DNA from: Synchiropus splendidus
Lineage: Eukaryota > Chordata > Actinopteri > Syngnathiformes > Callionymidae
Reading direction: 5' to 3'
Assembly (NCBI RefSeq): GCF_027744825.2
Contig: NC_071351.1
Span: 13,963,001 to 14,027,000 of the forward strand
Length of the DNA stretch: 64,000 nt
A program made the translations under genes and the position numbers. This document shows, in pieces, positions 1 through 13,100 of the stretch. The number at the start of each line of letters is the position of its first letter. Within the stretch, counting starts at the first letter, position 1. The notes below the pieces were generated by a model. It did no database searches and was not told the DNA's origin. It saw only the letters and a program-made list of their open reading frames with translations.

Positions 1-2246
<2,246 letters not shown>

Positions 2247-2298
2247 GGAGCCCCTAGGGGGACACGACCAAAAAAAAAAAAAAAAAAAAGAAGTTTTG

Positions 2299-2350
2299 CG
2301 CCAAAATATAACGCAAGATCTTTTGCGAGATCTTGCAATATATTTTGGCG
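2299..2350. repeat. Near-perfect 52-nt hairpin inside the TIR element
   Basis: Nested perfect stems: CGCCAAAATATA (2299-2310) pairs with TATATTTTGGCG (2339-2350), and GCAAGATCT (2313-2321) pairs with AGATCTTGC (2328-2336). They are separated by a 2x2 internal loop, with a 6-nt apical loop. Such subterminal palindromes are common in MITEs. Confidence 0.85.
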
Positions 2351-2706
2351 AGATCTCACAATACTGTGACGTTCTGGGTTTATGCTACTGTTCCTTTAAG
2401 AGTTCAATGGTGACAAGTGACTGAGTGTGGAGCGGGATGTTGCGCTGGGGCTGAGAGAGAGTTCTGTTTTTTGGGAGTTGTTGAGGAGAGCGAGGAGCTG
2501 CAATTGTTTCTGTTTTCTGGAGACCACTACACAGTGTTTGAGTGAAATAAAAGAAGAAACTACACTACGGAATGGCTGTTTTCGTCTACTACTAGCAGAC
2601 GCTACAATACTTTTGCAAGATCTCACGCTGTTCAAATGTATTGATTCTGCTGTGAGAAGTAGAGGAGTCATAGAGGATGACCTGACACTGATTTCAAAAC
2701 CATGCT

Positions 2707-2784
2707 TCATAGATAGATAGATAAATAGATAGATAGATTGATAGATAGATACTTTATTAATCTCCGAAGAGAAATTCCCAGTAC
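2707..2784. repeat. GATA-rich tail with ACTTTATTAATC motif, retroposon-like
   Basis: A run of GATA/AATA tetramers is followed by ACTTTATTAATCTCCGAAGA and then GAAATTC. This arrangement closely resembles the 3' tails of common teleost LINE/SINE families, and looks like a small retroposon fragment nested in the TIR element. The family is not identified. Confidence 0.45.
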
Positions 2785-3453
2785 TGTATGTCCTCATATT
2801 TTAGTCCAATTTCGAAATAAAATTCAATGAAACTTTCCCACGGATGCGGACTCGCCATCGTTATGGTTGTTTAATCCAGAAGTAGTTACGACATCACTCC
2901 AAACTAGTATTTTTTTTTGCTTCTCTTTTTTTTTTGGTTGGTCATGTCCCCTTAGGGGCTCCACAGAAATGTAACACCTACCATCACAGTGCTCGGAAAT
3001 CAACTGCTAGCTCAATTACCATACATTAAAACCTGTAAATATCATGAGGAATCACAAATAATAAAAGTAACATAAAAAAATGAGGGATTCAAAAAGCAAA
3101 AACTAGCCAGGACAGAGGAATATGGAAGGACGATTAAATTCACAACACCTTCCCTCCCCCCGAACCAGTCACACAAATATCTTTCGAAGTCGGACGTGCT
3201 CGCTCGCAGACGCACACACACATACACAGGAAGCCAACAAAAACAGCAACATGGACTCACTAATCTATACGTTACCACAAAGTGACTGAATTGGCTAAAA
3301 TTACCCTGTCACCTAGCAGAGAGGGGTAAACTAGTTAAGCAATTCAGGCTGCTTGTCATACAGAAGAGGGCGGGGCTGATGGAGTGGAGGGGGATGTATA
3401 TAAGCTGTCTGTGTTTAAGATAAGAGTGTAGGTGGATTAACAGTGCAATTCCA

Positions 3454-4701
3454 TTAGTTTTCCCCTTCGCCGGTCTCTCCCTCATCGCCCTGGTTTTCTG
3501 ATGTCCACAGCTGTCGATGAAAAAAGACACGCAGTTTAATACAACGAAGCAAAAGAGCTAAAATCTTCAAAACTCACAGTCAGGTTGTCCCTTAGTAGTT
3601 GCATGATCAGGGTGCTGTCTTTGTACGAGTCCTCGTTCAAGGTGTCAAGCTCAGCGATGGCTTCATCAAATGCCTGCAACACAAACTCAACATTAGGGAC
3701 CTGTGCTTAAAATAAAGCAAGAGGCAGAATTGGAAATGAGTTACGACTCCTACCGCCTTGGCCAGACTGCAGGCCTTGTCTGGGTTGTTTTGGATTTCAT
3801 AATAGAAGACGGAGAAGTTGAGGGCAAGGCCGAGTCTGATGGGGTGTGTTGGCTGCATCTCTCCCTTGCTGATGTCAAAAGCTTGCTGGTACGCCTGCTG
3901 GGAATTTTCCACCGTGTCTATAAGGCGTAAAGTGAGAATCAAATTTACAATTAGAGCGCGTTTCAATGCACTTCGTCGTCTGCATCCACTTGGGGGAGCA
4001 GTGGTCACATTTGGGACTATGAGCAGATAAGTGACAATTACAAAGAGATGTATGTAATTATTCTAACAGGATAATTCAATTTTGGACGTTATAAGGCGGA
4101 ACAACATGTATTAATGTTATATACCTCATGGATTTCATCTGAACTCATCTTCATGAGTCCATGCATTCTAACGCAGGCTTTCTGGTGATGATACAGATTT
4201 TTGTTTTCTCACCCTTCTTGGCATCTCCAGATGCGACTTCAGACAGGTATCTATAGTAGTCGCCTTTCATTTTCAGATAGAAGACTTTGCTTTCAGCAGA
4301 GGTGGCATTGGAAATAAGGAAGTTGTCAAGTAGCCCCTGCAAGAAAAACATCAAAGTCAGTTGTGTCACTCAGAAACACATACTCAACAAAGGCACCAAT
4401 AACTTACCAGCACATCATGGCAGATCTCCTGCAGCTCCGCCTCAATCTTCTCCCGGTACTCACGGGCCATTTGCTGTTTCTTGTCGTTGCCCTCGGTCTT
4501 CTGCTCAATGCTGGAGATGACACGCCAGGATGAGCGGCGAGCTCCCACAACATTCTTGTAGGCAACGGAGAGGAGGTTGCGATCCTCGTTGGACAGCTCG
4601 GCGTTTTGCTCCGTCACAGACTTCATGGCTGCTGCCATGTCATCGTAGCGCTCAGCCTGCTCAGCAAGCTTGGCCTTCTGTACCAGGTCGCTCTTATCCA
4701 T
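3454..4701 (-). CDS. ywhab: 14-3-3 protein beta/alpha
   Basis: Five coding exons (4408-4701, 4213-4336, 3754-3917, 3578-3673, 3454-3510) join in phase to 244 residues, the normal 14-3-3 size. The protein starts [20 protein letters not shown] and shows the family signatures [20 protein letters not shown] and [15 protein letters not shown], the latter carrying the phosphopeptide-binding Arg-Tyr pair. It ends with the acidic tail [11 protein letters not shown]. 14-3-3 dimers bind phosphoserine/threonine motifs on many cytosolic signalling proteins. Beta and zeta are very alike; [15 protein letters not shown] and the tail favour beta, and the adjacent pabpc1l repeats the human YWHAB-PABPC1L pairing. 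Teleosts have two ywhab copies (a/b), which I cannot separate. Confidence 0.93.
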
Positions 4702-4942
4702 TTTCTAGACTGAGGGAAAGATAACAGAGAATTAGTGTTGCATGAAGTGGTTGACAATCATTGGACTGTTTCTGTGTTGACTACTGTAAATGTGATGTCA
4801 CTTAGCATCATTTAAATTTTTCTGCTCCGTAGATATATACATATATATATATATTATATATATATATTTTGGTTTTAGCCACGTAGTAATCATGTAACTA
4901 TCATGTGTGCGTTATTACATATTTAGACACGATCGTTCTGAA

Positions 4943-4944
<2 letters not shown>

Positions 4945-5002
<58 letters not shown>
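4945..5002. repeat. (AT)n microsatellite
   Basis: About 29 AT dinucleotides in the ywhab 5' intron, with a shorter AT tract at about 4834-4866. Confidence 0.95.
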
Positions 5003-5004
<2 letters not shown>

Positions 5005-5807
5005 TGTTAAGTCACAATAGACCATAAAGTTACCAAGTATCGAACACTGGGCCCACAGGCAAGTGGGTCAGCCATACAACTGCTAATGCTAAGCAGCTAA
5101 CAAATGACAGCGCCCTTCGATCCCATTTAAATCCACGCCATACCCTTATTTCCGACGCCAAATCAAACCACTAATGGTGTTTTTCTTGCGTATGTTCTAG
5201 AAAACCGACGTGTGAGAGTCGATCCCAGCGACAATTCGGGGCAGCGAAGCCTGCTGGATCAGGCTTTAATATCATCCCATTAATAGCAGCGTTAGCTCGA
5301 TACATTCAGCCCATCTGCACATACATTCGAGTAATAAACGCGATCCATCCAGGCTTGTTTTGATCGTTCCTGCCTCCTGGTTCGGATCACAAGAATTTCT
5401 CCGATCTCTCGCAGCAAGTGCACCTCTGTTGGACCGCTATCTAACGGTTCCGCTGCCACAGCTAGGCCGGAGCATGCAACGCCTGGATTTATTGCATTAA
5501 ATTCGCTCGGTGTAGCAGCAAATCAGATGGAACTATTAACGAACAAACTGTCATGGTTTCAGCGCGACCATATTCGATTGTGCTTGGTTGATAAAGGGCA
5601 GATGCAATCCGGCCCGCCCAGGCTGCAGAGCCTGTCAGAACAAAGTGTCATGGAATCCCAGCGTCGGTTAGCTCACGGCTAAAGGCTGCCTAGAATCCGC
5701 AGCGGATTCTGAACGCCACTGCTCAAACAGCACCCAACACCTGCCACTGACGAATGACTAACGCCTTTATCGTGCTTTTTTAATAACGCAGCGGTGACGA
5801 GACTTAC

Positions 5808-5935
5808 AATATTGGCGACTTTGAGTCCTGCTTTTATGCTCTCTGGTGCAGCCTCCGTCCTCCGTCTGGCTCAGCGTATCTCACAGGGTAGTACCACTTC
5901 CGTTACACTGGCACTTGCAGTTCCTCTCACATCTG
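5808..5935 (-). promoter_or_regulatory. ywhab: Probable ywhab 5' untranslated exon and promoter
   Basis: On the reverse strand a good donor (AATATT|GTAAGT, exon end at 5808) follows a moderately GC-rich stretch, 1.1 kb upstream of the ywhab start codon. The coding exon begins after a typical 5' intron, so this is the likely first exon. The transcription start is not defined by a TATA box. Confidence 0.45.
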
Positions 5936-5949
5936 CCTTACGTAATGCT

Positions 5950-7591
5950 CACACATAAAACACCACGATGAAAATGCTTTCATGGACAGAAGATGGTGAA
6001 GGATTGTTTAAATGGCGTTCTACACCAGGTATAAATCACCGCACGTCAGGCTGCAGGTGCATGAGCCTCTATTGTTGATGAATCATTATCATGCAGTTAC
6101 ATATCTTCTGGTAATGATTCTCTCAATGAGCTTGGAGCTTGTCCCAGCTACATCAGGTGAGAGGCAGAGGAGATCCTGGACTCGTTGCTTCTCCATATAT
6201 ATATATATATATATATATAGTGTATTGTCTCATACATATATCTCATATATATCAAATGTTGCTTTATTTTCTCATGTTTTTTCATAGTCATTTCAAGTCC
6301 AATCTGTGCATGGCTTTTTAAAAAATAATTTCTCAACTCTTGCACTGCTCTATTTATCAAAATGTTATTTTTGTAATGACAGCACTGTCATTACTGGGAT
6401 ACTTCAACAATGTGAGGCCAAACAGAAGGTTAAAAAAAAAAAACACACACAACAGCTTTGTGCTAACCCTAACTTAAATATATATATTTTTGCTCCAACA
6501 AAGTAGATTTGTCATAAATTTATTGTTCTACATTATGATAAAATAATTAATATTTGTATTCAATAACATTAAACAACTCATAAAGGTAACCATTTTGTCA
6601 CCAGTAGAGATGTTCAAAATACATTTTTGTTCAGATTAATTTACTTTTCATTTTAAGCGTTTGACCTCGTTTAAGAAACAAGGTCAAAGGTCAAGGCCAC
6701 ACGCATTTATAGGTCAAGCAGGGATTGAGTGTTTTGCGCATGGACACGTTAGCCCCTAAGGTGCTTACGAACACTGGAGCTCTGACAGTGAGACACTTTT
6801 CTGTCTTTAAGTAACAGCTCAACAAGCCTCAGTGGCATGTTGCATTAAACATGAAAAACTATATTTAGTACAAAATCAATCAATGAACAAACTAATATTT
6901 GTTTGCAGAACTGTACAGTGATTCCTGTACTAGTTATATTTTACAAAAAATTCTTAAATTAGGTAAAGCAGCTTTAATGTAACACAACAATGTGTCTTGT
7001 GTGATGTGAGGTAGAGCATGAGTTGTGTGGCCTAGCAGGGAATCAAAATTTGGATGTTGATGAGGTCCTGCAGAAAATAAGGATAGCAGTGTTTTGGTGT
7101 GTGACAGTTGCAGCAGAGGACATGGTGTGATAGACTGGGTGTGAAATCACTCTAGTGGGCGGGGGTATGAATGAGAAAGCTGTTTCCCATTAGTGCTTCC
7201 ATCTCTTGTAAACACTGAGAGGCTGCTGGTTGCTGATTCTGGCCGGCTCTCTTCAGATATCCTGTCTTTCGTCTTGTTTTCATGTCCCCACAATGTTTTT
7301 GGCATGATTTTCAGCCTCCCCAGAGGAACGTTCACTTATATTACAAAGAGCAAAACAATTTCTGAACAACGTGCAGCAGTTTGCTGGAAATAAATGTAAA
7401 AAAATGTGGGGCTGTAACAGGAGAGAAGCAAAGTCAAAAAACAGAGTAGTGAGTTGGAGTTTCCTTTTCTGACTTGGCAGATATAATGCAGCTTAATAAC
7501 AGAAAAAAAGGGGTGGAAAATTTCTGGGGTCATTTGTACCTCAGATGGGAGCCTTGCGGACCATTCAGTCGTCACACCAGCCACTGAGAAG
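5950..7591. other. Intergenic between ywhab and ogn
   Basis: AT-rich sequence with an (AT)n tract at about 6196-6230 lies between the head of ywhab and the head of ogn, so it holds both upstream regions. No further gene is recognised; the open frames here contain no family motif. Confidence 0.5.
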
Positions 7592-8839
7592 ATGGAGTCG
7601 TTCACCACTTTGATTTTCATTTCTACAATAACCCCCTGGATGCTTGCCACCGTGGGACACGGGGAATTTATGGAGGCAAGGAAGCCGAAGGTACAGTACT
7701 TCTTGATGTTGCTATTGGAAGGAACATGAAGAGATTTCTTCTTTCAGAAAGGGATGATAAACATCTCCAATGACGAGACCCCTCCTGACATGGTTATCGA
7801 TCAAGTCGCGGCACCTCCAGCTAAAGGTAGGATGTTTTTAAACCACTAAAAGACTCTTTGTGGGTTACGCAACACTTTCCTGAGCACATTTTTGTGAATG
7901 TAGCTAAAGAGCATATTACATAATGAGGCACTGATGACTTGTCCTCATGTGAACTTTGAGCAGTGACACAGCGGGGAGAGTTGAATTCAAACTGAATGAT
8001 CTACCACCAGAGCTCCCGACCTGTCTGCTGTGTGTGTGCCTGAGTGGATCTGTTTACTGCGAGGAGGTGTCACCTGAGATGTCGACTGTCCCCGCCCTGC
8101 CGAAGGAAACGACGTACCTCTACGCCCGATTCAACTCAATCAGGAAAATCAGAAACAGAGACTTTGCAGACGCCAGTATGGTCATAATCATAGTTGAAAG
8201 TATCAGACAAAGTCCTGACTTTTGATTCATGATTTTCCAGCCACTTTAAAAGTCATCGACCTCACTCGGAATCTCATCAGTGAAATTGAAGATGGCGCGT
8301 TCTCCAAACTCACCAATCTTGAGGAGCTCCTGCTCTCAGACAATCAGCTGACCAAGCTCCCGACACTTCCCACCAAACTGTCCACGTTCAACGCCAACTT
8401 CAACAGGCTCACCACCCAGGGTGTGAAGTCCAATGCCTTTAAGGTAAATTGCTTGAAAGGACTTATGAATATGATGGATGAAAATAGTTATTTAAACCAG
8501 CATCTGTCTTAGAAACTCACCAGACTGGCTCATCTTTACCTTGGAGACAACGAGCTGAAGGCCGTGCCTCTTCTGCCAGAGTCTCTTCGGGCGGTTCATC
8601 TTCAAGTAAGTTCATCAAAAAGCCTTCGGTCGATCGCTAAATTATTGTTTGACCTCTGCCGTCTCTCGCAGAACAACAAGATTACCACCATAACAGATGA
8701 GACCTTCTGTAGAGGTAACAACAGCCACTACATCAGGACCAACTTGTACGAGGTCAGGCTGGATGGGAATCCCCTCCAGCTGTCCAAGTACCCCAACAGC
8801 TTCATTTGCTTACAGACTCTACCAGTCGGATGGTACTAA
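7592..8839 (+). CDS. ogn: Osteoglycin (mimecan), small leucine-rich proteoglycan
   Basis: Six exons (7592-7690, 7748-7826, 7972-8175, 8241-8443, 8513-8605, 8672-8839) give 281 residues in frame. A hydrophobic signal peptide follows the first Met. The class III SLRP cysteine cap reads [18 protein letters not shown], almost identical to mammalian OGN. Leucine-rich repeats follow ([51 protein letters not shown]), then the C-terminal cap with ETFC and [11 protein letters not shown]. Human OGN is 298 residues, and the shortfall lies in the poorly conserved N-terminal region. The protein is secreted and acts in extracellular matrix and collagen fibril organisation. Epiphycan and opticin are the alternatives, but the SGSVYCEEV and LYARFN stretches favour OGN. 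No omd or aspn neighbour is visible. Confidence 0.92.
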
Positions 8840-9047
8840 CACAATGTCATAACAAAAAACACATTACTGTCAAGTATTTACAATTTAATATTATAAACAT
8901 ATACTGTTGTACAGAGAGGCGGTAGTCTGCATGCAGTCTTCATTAGACAAGTGTAACCTTCTTGACTCAGCCATAGAGTTCATTGTGTAGTGACTGTCCA
9001 TGTTCTTCATCACCTCAAACACATGTTACAATGAGGGCAATACCAAC

Positions 9048-9053
9048 AATAAA
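9048..9053 (+). terminator. ogn: ogn poly(A) signal
   Basis: AATAAA lies about 210 bp after the ogn stop codon and about 95 bp from the convergent smim4 stop, so the two 3' UTRs probably abut or overlap. Confidence 0.6.
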
Positions 9054-9146
9054 ACTGTATGTGTGAAATGATGTTCTCTCCTTGATTCAAGAAGCAGTTT
9101 GTTCCGAACAGACCCCCTCAGCGTGTGAGGTCCAACCAGAGGCCAT

Positions 9147-9791
9147 TCACTTCTCAGGAACATTCAAATCCTCTTCTATTCTCCTCGCGTACTGTCGCTC
9201 TGATTGTTTTCGTCTGTAGACATCATCTGGGGAGAGAAAAGCAGAGTTTCATTTTGCAGCCACGGAGACCGTTTTTAACTTAAAAGGTTCTAAATCTGAA
9301 TCAACGCCGAGTTTAACCTTAGTTTGACGGTGAGTTGTCTAGTCATTACTGCTGCAATGATGTAGAACAACACCAGGAGGAGACATCACTAAATAATACA
9401 AGGAAAATATAGGGGGGGCCACGACGGCTCAAAGAACATAATATGTTCCTGAGGTTCAAGTTCAAACTGATGAATACCATTGACACATCGTGTATGACGT
9501 CAAAGTTTACTGTATCCGGGTTTAGACAAACAATTTTTGTTAAAATGCGTTTATCGCCCAGTGACTTCGGTACCAAGAGCATTTCATGGCAATAATTAAT
9601 AAACAAATCACAACACATTTGAGCACCTGACACTTACAGAAAGTCTCTTTCCCCATTCGCACATTGATCATGATCCACTCCATGACTCCTCCAATGCAAA
9701 AGAAAACGGGTAGAAATCTGTACATCCCAAGGCGTTTCTTCCCCGGGACCAGACTCAATAAATATCGCAGTCTCTCGCTCCTCGAGAACAT
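9147..9791 (-). CDS. smim4: Small integral membrane protein 4 (ubiquinol-cytochrome c reductase assembly factor 5)
   Basis: Two exons (9638-9791 and 9147-9226) join within a Tyr codon to 77 residues. The N-terminus MFSRSERLRYLLSLVPGKKR leads into a single hydrophobic segment (YRFLPVFFCIGGVMEWIMI). After it come VRMGKETFYDVYRRKQSERQ and an acidic/basic C-terminus ending NVPEK. This matches human SMIM4 (UQCC5, about 70 residues), a mitochondrial inner-membrane factor for complex III assembly. The gene converges with ogn. The second exon is too short to stand out as an open frame. Confidence 0.9.
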
Positions 9792-11032
9792 TTTAATTCC
9801 ACTATAGCTTCTGTTTGTCCTCTGTGGACGTTACAACATGGAGCATGCTTGGGTGCGCTCGGTTATACAACACAACGGAACAATCTTAGGAGGAGTTCGC
9901 TGGAAACTAAACGCTGGCGATGAGCGGGTGAGTAAAACAAACGTGTTACACGTCATATCCGGCTGTATTTGCCATCATGGCCGCTCACGGTATTTATTTA
10001 TATTTATGGAAAGTAGTTGTTAAATGTATGGTCATAGTTGATACGTTTAAATAGCATAGTTAGAGCAATACAAAGTAAATATGAGTGATGTGTTGAATTT
10101 ACAATTTGAGACCATGGATTGGGATTAGGAATGACAAAAAAGTTATTAAAGCTGTGCAATTTATTTCATTAAAGAAGACTGAGGCACAAGCAGCGTTGAA
10201 TACTGACTCGAAATTTGACACAAATAAGTTTATTTGGCTGAAGTGAGCTCATACATTGATGGACTGTAACAGTATGACTTAACACTGAGGTGAAAAGGGA
10301 ACACAAGATCATACAAAACACTCAGACACATGCAACATCAATAGTGAGCACAGATATGTACTAGAAAATTGTAAGACATCAAATATTGCAAATTAATAAA
10401 TAAACTAAATATTTGCCCACAACCTTCTGTGAGAGTTATTTCGACATGACTTTAAAATAGGAATATCTCTTATTCAAAGGCTAGCAGCAATCCGGATCCC
10501 TTTTAAGCTCTGATTTGGGCACAGTTTTTAAAGACATTTTTAAAGGCCAAATAGAGAATCCCGCTATTTTACAACACAACAGTATCAGTCTTGTGTATGT
10601 ACTGATGGAGGAAAAGGTAATTTCAGCAAAAGTACTTTTGAGCAGTTCGGGATTCTCCTAAATATGGATATAAGATACACATATTGAAAATTATCCAAAA
10701 ACAGTGCCACCAAAAGAAATTCTTTGTATGTGACAGACACCCGTATGTGAAGGATTTGCGGTGAGAGGTTTAAGCAGGTTTCCATCTCAATGTACCAAAA
10801 AGCATTGTTATTGTCTACAATGCAGTAAATACATTCAGATGCAAAGTCACTGGCTTTACTTTATTGCTGACCTGATGCATTTTAGCTTATACTGTCAACT
10901 ACATTTCTCGGCTATTTAACTTTTAAAGCATAGAAGAGACTGGCATTCTTTCACCAAGTCATGATCTAATCCATTTTTTTAATTGGTCAAGACAGAGTCA
11001 AACTTAAGACAATGACACCCTTAACCCTTAAC
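9792..11032. other. Intergenic: smim4 upstream region and kctd6 3' UTR
   Basis: The right part (to about 10860) is probably kctd6 3' UTR; an AATAAA on the reverse strand at 10862-10867 is a candidate poly(A) signal. Just upstream of smim4 on the + strand, an ATG at 9838 opens a short frame followed by a donor-like GCGG|GTGAGT at about 9928. No downstream exon or known family supports a gene. Confidence 0.4.
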
Positions 11033-11826
11033 TCAGTCTTCCACTTTGTGAGCGGGTCGGCAAAAAGTCCAGTGATGCTCCACCGTGTTCTCATTCGCAC
11101 GCTCACTCATGTGATGCACTCGTGTGTTTCGAATGGTGAAGCCTTGCTTCATGATGTAGTCCATGAGGTGAACTCGCAGTGACACCTCCTGATGATAGTC
11201 ACATGGTCCAAAGGTGAAGGATACCTGACAATCTCTGGTGTCCATCATGTGTTTGTTCCATTTGGTGAAGTTGTTCGAGATCCCCTCCAGCAGGCCGTGA
11301 ACCTTTGTTGTTATAGTTAGCTGAGTGATGATAACCGCCACAGGGTTTGAATATTTGGAGAGTTTACGAGTGCTAGACAGCTCTACCACCTGTTCGAAGA
11401 TATCTGGAGGGTACAGTGGTTTGGGGTCATTAAGGCAGTGAATCAAAGGTTCTATCTGATAGAAATCCGCCTCTTTCCTGAGGAGGTCCGTCTCTGTGAA
11501 GTCTAGAGGGAGCGTGAGCTCAGATGTCCGCAGGAAGTTCAGAATATACCTGAAGAGTGTTCCATCTCTGTCTATAAAATAATTTCCTTTAGAGTCCCGA
11601 GTTGTTGGGAAATCTCCTCGAAACATGGCCCCCAGCATGGAGTCTGGGTAACGCTGCAGGGTGGATAAGCTGGTGGTGTACAGGTGCCCTCCCACGTTCA
11701 AGGTAACAGGAGTAGTCACCTGCAACAGAGAGAGATAATGGAAGAGGCTCAAATCAGGAAATACAGTGAGGAATTATTATAATTAGTTATTAGTCTTACC
11801 CTATGTCCCCAGTCTCCATTGTCCAT
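11033..11826 (-). CDS. kctd6: BTB domain protein KCTD6
   Basis: A 27-nt first coding exon (11800-11826, MDNGDWGHR) joins in phase 0 to a 687-nt exon (11033-11719), giving 237 residues, the length of human KCTD6. The T1/BTB domain begins PVTLNVGGHLYTTSLSTLQR and contains YPDSMLGAMFRGDFP and FIDRDGTLFRYILNFLR. The C-terminal half (GFTIRNTRVHHMSERANENT) is nearly identical to the human protein. KCTD6 is a cullin-3 substrate adaptor reported to target HDAC1 (Hedgehog pathway) and small ankyrin-1. Human KCTD6 lies near ABHD6 at 3p14.3, matching the next gene here. Confidence 0.96.
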
Positions 11827-13100
11827 TTGTAGAACAGTAAGCGCTTGGATGGAACCAAAACCGAGGGGATATAGTTAGCACTTGAAAGGACGTGCGTACC
11901 AGTCAAAAAAGAGGGCAATATACCTGTAAACAAATGCGCACAAGGGAAGTTCAGTGAGCATGTTCCAACTTGCATTTTCTTTGTTTGCAGATTTGAAGCC
12001 GACAATTTACCAGAACTAAAATCACAACTGTCTTTTTCAAATGATGCTATTGAAGTCATAATGTGACTTTGAGGAGTGACTTCTGCGATACCTCCTGCAG
12101 TTTATGACAGTTTGTTAGTAAGTTCTGACAAAGTTGTATACAACACTACCATATATTTCACTGTTGCAGAGCAAATCGACAGCTGGGGTCATTAAAGTAA
12201 CTAGACTATTACAGTGTTCGTCGAAACGATTCAGACGGTTACAAGAGGGTCTTTACTGCGCTATGGTTATGGTGGTAAATCGTGTTTTCGTATTAAAAAT
12301 GAAAGCGAAATAAGCGACACGTAAGTCAACAGTCTCAGGACGGACAGAGCAAGCTAGCATCCGTCATTCATCCTCAACTGAGGAGTTCCTCGAGGTATCA
12401 AAATGGAATCTTTTGCGGATGTCTCAGCATTATTCTCCCGTCAGTAAGAATATCCTTAAATATTAAGTTGAAAATATTGGTGACTGGCTGAATATCTGAG
12501 AGCTAACCTAAAGCTAATAAGCTAACATAGCGAGCACAGCATTAGCGGAAGCTAACACCAGGTAAACAGTGGTTAAGATTTTTTTAAACCAGAGATCAGG
12601 TGAAAGTTTGCACAAACCATACCAGTTCTTCTTTGAATGTTTTGTTGTGCGGTGTTTTAATCCAGCGGTCTGTAGACTGCGAAACCGCAGTTGTGCAGTT
12701 GCAGACTGCTGCGGAACTGCGCATATGCAGAAGATGCTGCAACACGCACGCGCACTCAAACGTGTAAAGCACAAAGACACAACACAGTAGCCCGACTGAA
12801 ACGTACAAGGACACGCAGTCACAACACATGAACACACAAGCAAACGCATGCGGACTGTAACCGGCGTGTTATGTCACAGATTTCAGATTTTGGAACACAC
12901 ATACTTTTGACAGACTAAGCAAAGCAGACAGAGCGCACATTCAAACTATGAAATAAATCGTTTCCGGAGTTGTGTTCATGTTTTAATGTCAAAGTGAATG
13001 ACTTCGATAACCGAATGAATGACAAGATTTTGTAGCTGGTGACGTCATCTGTCACACCTGACAATATGTGGGCCTTAAGGTCCAAGCAGAATCAAGAACT
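11827..13100. other. kctd6 upstream region with one orphan exon-like stretch
   Basis: This holds the kctd6 5' leader/promoter and the abhd6 3' UTR. On the + strand at 12403-12443, an ATG in good context (AAAATGG) reads MESFADVSALFSR and ends in a donor-like CA|GTAAGA. No second exon was found, so a gene is not called. Confidence 0.3.

Larger units (their letters stand above)
2247..2962. mobile_element. Non-autonomous TIR element, 716 bp
   Basis: The two ends are inverted copies. The left end begins GGAGCCCCTAGGGGGACACG, and the right end read on the other strand begins GGAGCCCCTAAGGGGACATG; both continue ACC and then an A-rich run. A GAAATG(TA) direct repeat flanks the element, just before the left end and three bases past the right end, as expected of a target-site duplication. 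There is no transposase frame, so it is a MITE-like passenger. Superfamily is uncertain; an 8-bp duplication would suggest hAT. It contains a strong hairpin near its left end and a GATA-rich retroposon-like tail. Confidence 0.75.
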
